From Candidatus Uabimicrobium amorphum (GTDB taxonomy: Bacteria > Planctomycetota > Uabimicrobiia > Uabimicrobiales > Uabimicrobiaceae): a stretch of 64,000 nt of DNA. Made by a program: the position numbers and the translations under genes. The stretch is from the NCBI RefSeq assembly GCF_009002475.1, contig NZ_AP019860.1:6958501-7022500 (forward strand). Reading direction: 5' to 3'. Positions 25,988-33,838 of the stretch are shown here, in pieces. How positions within the stretch are numbered: the stretch's first letter is position 1; every line of letters begins with the position of its first letter. The notes beneath the pieces are model-generated. The model did no database searches. It was not told where the DNA came from and saw only the letters and a program-made list of their open reading frames with translations.

Positions 25988-26161
25988 ATGCGTCCAGCCA
26001 GAATATCAATGATCAACGGTTTGTTTCATATCACAACAAGATGCGACAATAAAAATTTTTACTTTCGAGTAGATGAAGATTTTATTGAGTATTTAAACTA
26101 CACTCATACTGTATCACCAGTAACCATGTACACAGTTTGTGGCATCCCCTCTTCTGAATAG
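25988..26161 (+). pseudogene. Truncated REP-type Y1 transposase N-terminus
   Basis: Preceded by AAGGAGAAAA, the 57 codons begin MRPARISMINGLFHITTRCD then NKNFYFRVDEDFIEYL. This is the N-terminal signature of REP-associated/IS200-like Y1 transposases. The HUH motif and the catalytic Tyr that would follow are absent, and the reading frame stops against the convergent kinase gene. Confidence 0.7.
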
Positions 26162-26171
26162 ATTGAAAAAG

Positions 26172-29100
26172 CTATTCATTCTTGCCAATTTTTCTCAGAG
26201 CTTCAGCAGCATATTCTCTAACAGTTTTATCTTTGTCTTTTAAAAGTAACGTAAGCGGTTGTGCAGCCCTGTATGCTTTTTTACCAATATTTCCCAAGGC
26301 TTTAGCTGCCGAATGTCTCACATATGCATCTTTATCCTTTAAAAGAGTAATTAAAGGTTTCACTGCTCGGTGCGCTTTTTCTCCCATATTCCCCAAAGTT
26401 TTGGCGGCCCATCCTCTCGTATATGTATCATTGTCTTTTAAGAGAGCAACGAGAGGTTTGACTTTTGCATGGGCTTTTTTATAAATATTTTCTAACGCGC
26501 GTATCGCAAATCCTTTAATATCATTGTCTTCATCTTTTAAAAGAGCAATAAGTGGTGGTACGGCTAGATATGCTTTTTCCTCGATATTTCCCAGAGCTTT
26601 CATTGCTGATATTCTAACATCCTTATCTTTATCCTCTAAGAACGGAAGTAGTAAAAAAACATTTGAAATTTTTTGGTCGTGAATATATCCCAAAGCTTGT
26701 ACCGCACATCGCTTAACATATTCATCTTCATCGTTTAAGAGAGAAATAAGTGGTTGTGCTGCTTTTTGACCGATACTACCTAGGATTTTGATCGCAGATA
26801 TTTTGATTTTTTCATCTTCGTCTTTATCTCTCAACAAGGCAATGAGATGCTGTATTGCGGGAGATGCTTTTTCTCCCACATTTATCAAAACTTCTACAGC
26901 AAGTTTTCTTGTCGTAAAATATGTCCTTTTGTCTTTTAAGAGATTCATTAGGTGTGGTATTGATTTTTCGCCAATGTTCTCCAAAGCTTTAGCTGCTGTG
27001 CCTCTGATATTAGCGTTGGTATCTTTTAGAGCCGCGATTAGAGATTGTACTGCGGGAGATGCTTTTTCACCCATACTTTCTAAGGTTCTGGCTGCAAACA
27101 TTCTGATATAGTCATTTCTATCTTTTAAGATCGGAATTAGAGGTTGTACTGCTGGATATGACTTTGTCATTATTCTTTCCAGGGCTTTTGCTGCAGATAC
27201 TCTAACGGATTCATTTGCATCTTTTAATAGATTTACGAGAGGTTGCACCGCTGGAGATGCTTTTTTGCCAATATTTCCCAAAGTGCCTGCAGCAGACTTT
27301 CTAACTTCAGCATTTGTATCTGTTAGGGCTTCGATGAGAGGTGGCACTGCGAGGGATGCTTTTTTTCCCAGACTTCGTAGTGCTTTTGCCGCTGATATTC
27401 TAATAGACTCATCATTGTCTTGTAATAGAGTGGCCAGAGACTTCATTGCAGGATGTACTTTTTTATTTATGTTTACTAGAGTTTTGGCTGTAGATACTCT
27501 AACATATTTATTTTTATCTTTTAGGAGTGCAGTTAGACGTGGAACTGCGGGATATGCTTTTTTGCCAATATCTCCCAAAGCGTTTGCCGCAAATATTTTG
27601 ACATAACCATCTTTATCTCTTAAGAGAGAGATAAGCGCTGGTACTCTTTTTCCGACAATGCCGTCCAAAGCTTTAGTCGAATATTGTCGAACAATGTAGT
27701 TCTGATCTTTTAATAAATGAATAAAAATTTTCACTGCAGGAGATGCTTTTTCGCCGATATTTCCCAAAGCGTTAGCTGCCAACTTATTGATATTTTCATC
27801 TTTGTTTGAATTTTTTATTAGAGAGATAAGTGGTGAAACCGCCTTTTCTCCGATATTTGCTAGCGCTTTGGATGCCGACATTCGAATAACATAATCCTTA
27901 TCCTTGAATAAATGAATAAGGGGTTCTATAGCAGGAGATGCTTTTTCACCAATATTTCCCAGAGCTTTCGCAGCGGAATATCTCACATTCGCATTTTTAT
28001 CTTCTAAAAGAGAAATGAGAGGTTTCACAGCGTGATACGCTCTTTTACCTTGATTTCCCAAAGTTTTGGCGGCCCATATTTTGATATTTTTATCTTCATA
28101 TTTTAAAAGGGTAATGAGCGGTTTTACTGCTGGATGCACGTTCTTATAGATATTTTCCAAAATTTGCTTTGTCGACTTTCTAACATCACTGTCTTTATCT
28201 TTTAACATAGAAATGAGTTTTTGTATCAGGGGAGGTACCTTTACTCCAATATTTTCTAATGCTTTGACTGCGGATTTTCTGACTTCTTGATTTTGATCTT
28301 TTAATAGAGTTGTGAGAGGTTCTATAGCAGGATATGCTTTTTCTCCCATATTCCCTAAAGCATCAGCAGCCAACATTCTAATGATAAAATCATTGTCTTT
28401 TAAGAGAGAAACAAGATGTCGTAATGATACTGGAGATATTTTTTCCTTCATCCAAAAATCTCCGAACACTTGGACGACAGACCTTCTAATGTAGTTTTTT
28501 TTATCCTTTAATAGAACCATAAGCGATTGTACTGATTTTTCTCCAATATCAATATATACCAAAGCATTTACTGCAAACCTTCTGATATATTCATCTTTAT
28601 TCTTTAATAAGGAAATGAGAGGTGGTACTGCTTTTTCACCAATATTTTTCAAAGCATATACAATGTTCTCTTCCAAAAGATAACGTACTTTACCAATATT
28701 TTGAGAAGCTTTGAATGTTCTATTTAGATCAAAAGCACTATCTGCACTTAGATCTTTTAGTAAGCGAAGGAGAGGTTCTATCGCAGGATAAGCCTTTTTA
28801 CCAATATTTCCTAGGGTTTTAGCTGCTGCTATTCGAATAAAGTAATCATTTTCTTTTAATAAATGAATGATAGGTTGTACTGCGGAATGAGCTTTTTCTC
28901 CCATACCTCCCAAAGCTTCTGTCGCAGACACTCTGACATCTCTGTCTTGATCTTTTAGTAAGTGAATGAGGGGCTGTATTGCGGAGGATGCTTTTCCACC
29001 AATATCTCCTAGCGCCTTGGCAGCAAATCTTCTGACGTGTGCATTTTTATCTTTTAAGAGAGAAATCAGAGGGGGCACTGCTGAATGTGCCTTTTTACCG

Positions 29101-32100
29101 ATATTTCCTAAAGCTTTCGTTGCAGATATTCTGACATCTTTGTTGCGATCTTTTAGTAAGTCAATGAGAGGTTCTATAGCGGGATATGCTTTTACTCGCA
29201 TACTTCCCAACGCTTCTGCTGCAGATATTCTGACATCTCTGTCTTGATCTTTTAGTAAGCTAATGAGGGGTTCTATAGCAGGATATGCTTTTGCTCCCAT
29301 ATTTCCAAGAGTTTTGGCTGCAAATATTCTGACTTCTCCGTCTTTATCTTCTAAAAGAGATAACAATGGTGGTAAGCCCTCTCCAACAATACTTTTTAGA
29401 GCTTGGGACACAACTTCCTTAACATTTTCATCTTCATATTTCAAAATAGCAATAAGAGGAGACACTGCGAGATATGCTTTTGCTCCCATATTTCCAAGAG
29501 TTTTGGCTGCAAATACTCTGACTTTAGGGTTTGTATCCTTTAAGAAAGAAATAAGTGGGGCGAGCGGTTGCTCTATATTTATACTAATATTGTCCAAAGC
29601 TTTCGTGGCTAAGTTATGAGTGTGCGCGTCTACGCCTTCATTTAGTAAAACAGAAAATAGTCGCTGAATTGAGTTTCTCCCACCGATGTTTTGCAAAGCT
29701 TCCGCAGCCAACTTTTTAACCAATATATCCGTATCTTTTAGTAAGGAATAACTCAGTTTTGCCGCTACGGTTTGGGCTTTGTCACCGATGTTTCCCAAAG
29801 CTTTTGCAGCAGATCTTTTTACCGATATATCCTTATCTTTTAACAGGCAATAACACAGATTTGATGCTGCTATGTGTGCTTTTTCACCAATATTCCCCAA
29901 AGCTTTGACTGCAGATCTTCTCACATTACTGTTCTTATCTTGTAGTAGAGAAATAAGAGATTGTATTGCCGGATGTGATCTTTCACCAAAGTTTGCTAAA
30001 GCTCCCGCGGCCGATTGTCTAATGAGGACATCTTGATCTTTTAGTAAGTGAATGAGCGGTTCTAATGCGGGATACGCTCTTTCTTCTAAGTTTTCCAATA
30101 CTTGTACGGCAAACCTTCTGGCAGATACATCTTCATTTTTTGTGAGGGCAATGAGTGATTGTACAGAAGGGTATTCTTTTTTGTTCAAATTCGTTAAAGC
30201 TTCCACAACAAATCGTTCTGCAAACTTATTATTATCTTTTAGTAGATGAATGAGGGGTTGTATTGTCGGATACTCTTTTTCGTCGATATTTTGCAATACC
30301 TCAATAGCATATTTTTTTACAGATTCATCTTTACTTTGTAGCAAGCTAAGCAAGACTTTGATAAGAGAGTAATTTTGTTGTGTCGAAATAATCGCAATGC
30401 CTTCTCTTTTTGAGAAAGAGTTCAGTTGTTTTATGGAAGGAAAAAACTTAGTTATGAATAGTTCCTTTGTACGCATACGCATGATTATTTTTGCGCAGGC
30501 ATTTACGATATATTCATCTTTATTATTTGCTACCAAATGGTAAAGTAGTGCAAAATATTTATTAGGATGACGGCTCAGTTCCTCGTGCACACTGCGGAAA
30601 TCATTTCGTTCTATTTTTTGTAGATCGGTCAGGGCTAGTGTTTGGGCGCTTTTATTATTCTCTCTTAGGGTCAATTGCATAAGTTTTTTGAACTTTACGT
30701 CATTAAAAAAATCGAGTATTCTTTTTCTAATCGCATCATCATTCTCGTAACCACTCTGAAGGTATGACAAAAAAGTATCGTTGACATTCGCATCAAATTT
30801 TTTAATTTTAGTAATAGCTTGTTTGCGAGCCTCATTATCTACTGTTGTAGATAATAATTGAATTTTCCATAGGTTGAGTTCTGTTTTTCTACGCTCTTGA
30901 TCAATTCTGTAGAGACCTATAGATAAAACAAAAATGATGACAATTACCGAGGCAACAAGCCCTTGCTTAAACAACTTGTATCGTTTTTCAGTGCGATTCT
31001 TTTGTTGTTCTTTTTTTGCAATCTGTTGTTCAAACGGGTATCCATATTCAAGTTCTTTTGCTTGTGCTTTTGCCAACACAATATCATCGTTAGAAAGAGC
31101 CAGTTGTCCGTAAGACCAAACGGCTTGTTGATGATAGTTTATTGCCTCTTTATTTTCTGCCCACAACTTAATCGCTTGCTGAAAACCAGAGATTGCTTCG
31201 GCAAAGTTAGCATACAGCTCGCTATTTTTCATTGTCTTTTTGTTGGTGTTGTCTCTTATTGTTTGCTGACATTTTTCCAATATGCGGCGGGATTCATCTG
31301 AAATAATGAGGCTTTCTCTATGTTGAAGGTAGCCTTGGATTGCACTGCTGAAATCGCGGACACTCTGATAACGCTTTTCTATTTCTCCCTGCAAAGCCTT
31401 CACACAAACCGATTTTAACTCACTAGATACACTATCATCAAAAGGCGGAACACGACTCTCTCTTGCCGCAAGCAAAACTTGCCAAATAGAGTTTCCTTGA
31501 TGTGGTGGTCTTCGATGGAGGATTTCGTACAAAATCCCACCCAAGAGATATACATCTGTAGCGCACGAAATGTCTTTTCCTCTACCCTCTGCTAATTCTG
31601 GAGACACATAACAAGGTGTTCCCATCGGGTGTTGTATTTCGGTATTTCTAAATGTACGCGTTTCTTTGCTTTCATCTTGCGTACTCAAATCGACAGCAAT
31701 TCCCCAGTCCATGACCAGCACCTCGCCAAACTCTCCGATCATGACGTTCTCTGGTTTTAGGTCGCAGTGGACGATATTCTTACTATGCGCATAGGCAATC
31801 GCATTGCAGACGTTGAGAAGTATTTGTAGATGCCCTTCTATATTGTATTGTGACGCTTTTTCTTGTTGCTCTTGTGTTTTGGGATAGAGAAGATCTTTCC
31901 ATGAAGTTCCTTGCACTAACTTCATCGCGAGAAGAATTTCTCCCTGTTCGTTTTCGTCTATTTCGTGTACAGGTACGATATTGGGATGCTCGAGATAAGC
32001 GTTGACTAAAGACTCGGCTAAGAATTTTTGTTTCTCTTTGGCAGATATTACCTTCTTGATTGCAATATCACGTTTTAGCTTTGTCTGCTTTGCTTGGTAG

Positions 32101-32372
32101 ATAATTCCCATGCCACCGCGATTGATTTCTGTCAAATCGACATAATCAGGGTTGGTATTTTTTGGAATATTTATCTTACTTTTGGTTTGTATTTTTTCTA
32201 CATGAGCACTTTTTGCTTGTGTTTTGTGATCAGAGTATGTTTGTACTGATGGGGCGTTGTGAACTATGGTGGCTTTACCGGAAAACGTTTCACGAGGTTT
32301 ATATGTGCCTCTGACATCTTCACTGTCACATAACAGCTTTTTCCACTGTGATTTAAACTTTACTTCGTCCAT
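26172..32372 (-). CDS. Ser/Thr protein kinase with about 35 HEAT repeats
   Basis: A 2066-residue protein. A 75-residue Ser/Thr-rich tail precedes the kinase domain (about 77-365): G-loop INRGGMGIIYQA, AIKK lysine, HCDLKPEN catalytic loop, MDWG in place of DFG, and YVSPELAEG. The usual HRD arginine is Cys, so activation-loop phosphorylation may not control it in the standard way. A linker of degraded TPR-like helices leads to one membrane helix (VASVIVIIFVLSIGL, about 470). From about residue 700 to the end run 39-residue HEAT repeats (PAIEPLISLLKDxDxDVRxxAAxALGNIGEKA), a large solenoid for protein binding outside the membrane. Its first 370 residues closely match the kinase at 36.7-41.4 kb. 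The ribosome site is weak. Confidence 0.93.
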   Translation of the reverse strand: MDEVKFKSQWKKLLCDSEDVRGTYKPRETFSGKATIVHNAPSVQTYSDHKTQAKSAHVEKIQTKSKINIPKNTNPDYVDLTEINRGGMGIIYQAKQTKLKRDIAIKKVISAKEKQKFLAESLVNAYLEHPNIVPVHEIDENEQGEILLAMKLVQGTSWKDLLYPKTQEQQEKASQYNIEGHLQILLNVCNAIAYAHSKNIVHCDLKPENVMIGEFGEVLVMDWGIAVDLSTQDESKETRTFRNTEIQHPMGTPCYVSPELAEGRGKDISCATDVYLLGGILYEILHRRPPHQGNSIWQVLLAARESRVPPFDDSVSSELKSVCVKALQGEIEKRYQSVRDFSSAIQGYLQHRESLIISDESRRILEKCQQTIRDNTNKKTMKNSELYANFAEAISGFQQAIKLWAENKEAINYHQQAVWSYGQLALSNDDIVLAKAQAKELEYGYPFEQQIAKKEQQKNRTEKRYKLFKQGLVASVIVIIFVLSIGLYRIDQERRKTELNLWKIQLLSTTVDNEARKQAITKIKKFDANVNDTFLSYLQSGYENDDAIRKRILDFFNDVKFKKLMQLTLRENNKSAQTLALTDLQKIERNDFRSVHEELSRHPNKYFALLYHLVANNKDEYIVNACAKIIMRMRTKELFITKFFPSIKQLNSFSKREGIAIISTQQNYSLIKVLLSLLQSKDESVKKYAIEVLQNIDEKEYPTIQPLIHLLKDNNKFAERFVVEALTNLNKKEYPSVQSLIALTKNEDVSARRFAVQVLENLEERAYPALEPLIHLLKDQDVLIRQSAAGALANFGERSHPAIQSLISLLQDKNSNVRRSAVKALGNIGEKAHIAASNLCYCLLKDKDISVKRSAAKALGNIGDKAQTVAAKLSYSLLKDTDILVKKLAAEALQNIGGRNSIQRLFSVLLNEGVDAHTHNLATKALDNISINIEQPLAPLISFLKDTNPKVRVFAAKTLGNMGAKAYLAVSPLIAILKYEDENVKEVVSQALKSIVGEGLPPLLSLLEDKDGEVRIFAAKTLGNMGAKAYPAIEPLISLLKDQDRDVRISAAEALGSMRVKAYPAIEPLIDLLKDRNKDVRISATKALGNIGKKAHSAVPPLISLLKDKNAHVRRFAAKALGDIGGKASSAIQPLIHLLKDQDRDVRVSATEALGGMGEKAHSAVQPIIHLLKENDYFIRIAAAKTLGNIGKKAYPAIEPLLRLLKDLSADSAFDLNRTFKASQNIGKVRYLLEENIVYALKNIGEKAVPPLISLLKNKDEYIRRFAVNALVYIDIGEKSVQSLMVLLKDKKNYIRRSVVQVFGDFWMKEKISPVSLRHLVSLLKDNDFIIRMLAADALGNMGEKAYPAIEPLTTLLKDQNQEVRKSAVKALENIGVKVPPLIQKLISMLKDKDSDVRKSTKQILENIYKNVHPAVKPLITLLKYEDKNIKIWAAKTLGNQGKRAYHAVKPLISLLEDKNANVRYSAAKALGNIGEKASPAIEPLIHLFKDKDYVIRMSASKALANIGEKAVSPLISLIKNSNKDENINKLAANALGNIGEKASPAVKIFIHLLKDQNYIVRQYSTKALDGIVGKRVPALISLLRDKDGYVKIFAANALGDIGKKAYPAVPRLTALLKDKNKYVRVSTAKTLVNINKKVHPAMKSLATLLQDNDESIRISAAKALRSLGKKASLAVPPLIEALTDTNAEVRKSAAGTLGNIGKKASPAVQPLVNLLKDANESVRVSAAKALERIMTKSYPAVQPLIPILKDRNDYIRMFAARTLESMGEKASPAVQSLIAALKDTNANIRGTAAKALENIGEKSIPHLMNLLKDKRTYFTTRKLAVEVLINVGEKASPAIQHLIALLRDKDEDEKIKISAIKILGSIGQKAAQPLISLLNDEDEYVKRCAVQALGYIHDQKISNVFLLLPFLEDKDKDVRISAMKALGNIEEKAYLAVPPLIALLKDEDNDIKGFAIRALENIYKKAHAKVKPLVALLKDNDTYTRGWAAKTLGNMGEKAHRAVKPLITLLKDKDAYVRHSAAKALGNIGKKAYRAAQPLTLLLKDKDKTVREYAAEALRKIGKNE
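26175..30300 (-). repeat. 117-bp tandem repeats encoding HEAT solenoid
   Basis: About 35 consecutive units of mostly 39 codons; divergence between units is moderate, with a few longer spacers (for example near 28.68-28.75 kb and 30.3 kb). Confidence 0.85.
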
Positions 32373-32431
32373 AAATAATTACCGTTTTCAAAAAATTATT
32401 GAGTGACAATACGTCGTCGTTTTACCTACAG

Positions 32432-32452
32432 GAAAGAGATAAATTTATAGTT
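32432..32452 (-). promoter_or_regulatory. Conserved upstream block of the HEAT kinase gene
   Basis: ACTATAAATTTATCTCTTTC on the minus strand ends 59 nt before the start. The paralogous kinase has ACTATAAATCTATTTCTTTC at nearly the same distance. TATAAAT could be a -10 box; GTAGGTAAA follows in one and CAGGTAAA in the other. Confidence 0.45.
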
Positions 32453-32812
32453 GTCAAAATCATCTGTAGTGGAAAATCTTTATAAATCATTGTATACATC
32501 TCTGAACATTATGAGAAATCTAATCAATAAACTGCTTAAAGAAATTAAAATACGATAACAAGTTTATCGCGAAATTTCAAATTTAGCCAATATTAAACAT
32601 GTTCTTTTTTCAACGAATGTTAACCATCATTTTCACTTTTGTATTTTAAGATAACCAACTCTTTTACTCGTTTGTACTGTGAAAGTTTGCATTCTTTCTC
32701 GAGAAAAGTAAAAAATCACACCTATAGCAACGCTATCAAACAGCAATTAAAACTCTAACTTCTTCAATCATATCAAAAATTTTACAAAAAATTAGGCCAA
32801 ATGAATTTGTTC

Positions 32813-32822
32813 GTCGTATTGA
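32813..32822 (+). promoter_or_regulatory. GTCGTATTGA motif before the C2-like gene
   Basis: Exact 10-mer, 105 nt before the start codon at 32928 and in the same orientation. Confidence 0.4.
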
Positions 32823-32927
32823 TGGAAAACGAACACAAGTTTCTTTTGCTGTTTTTTAATTCAATATTGGAATATTTCATTTTTCTACTAGATGAAAACT
32901 TTCAAATGTGTTTTTTAGGAGCTCCAA

Positions 32928-33314
32928 ATGAAATACCTACCAAAATTGTTGGTTTTTGCTGTACTGGTAATGAGCACATGTATTTTTTCAGAAGAGCTAC
33001 ATTTGGTTTCGATTAAATGTATTGAAACAGAAGACTTTACCGGTGCAGATGATGCATATATTGTGATCAATGGAAATACAGTATGGCAAAGAAAAATGAA
33101 CAATGGGCAACAACGTAGTATAAATATAGCACCCATCAAGTTTTCAAAGTCCATAACGGTTGAGCTGTACGATGAAGACTCTGGTCCTTGGGATGACGAT
33201 GATTGCTTAGGATCTCAAATTGTTAGAGATTCGGCAAAAGGTATGGAAGATCCGCTTGAGCTACACTATACCGAAGACGGTGCGAACTATATCATATATT
33301 ACAAAGTAAAGTAA
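32928..33314 (+). CDS. Small secreted C2-like protein
   Basis: A 128-residue protein with TTTTAGGAG upstream and a signal peptide (MKYLPKLLVFAVLVMSTCIF, cut near SEE). The mature part reads HLVSIKCIETEDFTGADDAY, then NGNTVWQRKM, ITVELYDEDSGPWDDDDCLG. It resembles a C2-type beta sandwich with an acidic loop that could bind calcium. It stands alone between the kinase and VIT/vWA genes, both on the other strand. It has its own GTCGTATTGA motif and a following hairpin (33325-33347). No function can be assigned. Confidence 0.7.
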   Translation: MKYLPKLLVFAVLVMSTCIFSEELHLVSIKCIETEDFTGADDAYIVINGNTVWQRKMNNGQQRSINIAPIKFSKSITVELYDEDSGPWDDDDCLGSQIVRDSAKGMEDPLELHYTEDGANYIIYYKVK

Positions 33315-33412
33315 TATAATCAACGAGTTGCGCCGTAAGGCGCACTCAAAACAACAGATAAATAAATTCAACCATTGATTCTGTTATTTGGACAATTGAG
33401 CAAGCTATTTCA

Positions 33413-33448
33413 AAGACGTATCATCAATCAATAGAAATGATACGTCTT
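33413..33448 (+). terminator. Hairpin, possible terminator
   Basis: AAGACGTATCAT (33413-33424) pairs perfectly with ATGATACGTCTT (33437-33448), followed by ATTTCTATCTTT. It could end transcripts from the C2-like gene. Confidence 0.45.
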
Positions 33449-33519
33449 ATTTCTATCTTTGCGGACAGTAGATACGCGCTTGCATTGTCTAAAGAAAAAA
33501 GTAAAACTGGAATAAAACA

Positions 33520-33594
33520 GGATCCGTAGCTAAGCCCGGTTAGAGCGAACGCCTGATAAGCTTTAGGTCGTAAGTTCAAATCCTACAGACTCCA
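33520..33594 (+). pseudogene. Degenerate tRNA-Ile(GAU)-like sequence
   Basis: The 75-nt stretch has TAGCTAAGCCCGGTTAGAGC (D arm), CTGATAA as anticodon loop with GAT, and GTTCAAATCC (T arm) at canonical spacing. The acceptor stem pairs at only four of seven positions, and the anticodon and T stems each have one mismatch. No CCA is encoded. It is probably a decayed tRNA gene or relic of an element that once used it. Confidence 0.6.
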
Positions 33595-33838
33595 AATTGC
33601 GAAGTCAATTTTACATTTCAATAACTCCTTAAGACTTCATTCCCTATAGCCAAGATCTGTACGCAAAGAAAAAAGAGCGTCGTATCAACTATAATATATT
33701 TCCTAAATTTTACTCGATTTTATAATTTTTTCTCTGTGACCTCTGTGGTTTTATACGAACCAAAGAGGGTTAGAGAACAGTTCGTAATACTTACCGTCTC
33801 TATGCAACCTCTATGATTTGCTTATTGTTTTACTCCAA

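Larger units (their letters stand above)
32373..32927. other. Intergenic region between divergent kinase and C2-like genes
   Basis: About 555 bp with no gene. The kinase-proximal part is shared with the other kinase gene (see 32432). The rest is AT-rich, with GTCGTATTGA at 32813 facing the C2-like gene. Confidence 0.5.
33315..33838. other. Intergenic: hairpins, tRNA-like relic and repeat fragment
   Basis: It holds the hairpin GAGTTGCGCC/GGCGCACTC at 33325-33347 and a perfect 12-bp hairpin at 33413-33448. It also holds the tRNA-Ile-like sequence at 33520 and TTCTCTGTGACCTCTGTGGT (about 33730), a fragment recurring at about 61.55 kb. No protein gene is supported. Confidence 0.55.

Noticed and set aside
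33520..33594. Functional tRNA-Ile gene
   Set aside because: Three of seven acceptor pairs fail and the other stems each have a mismatch.
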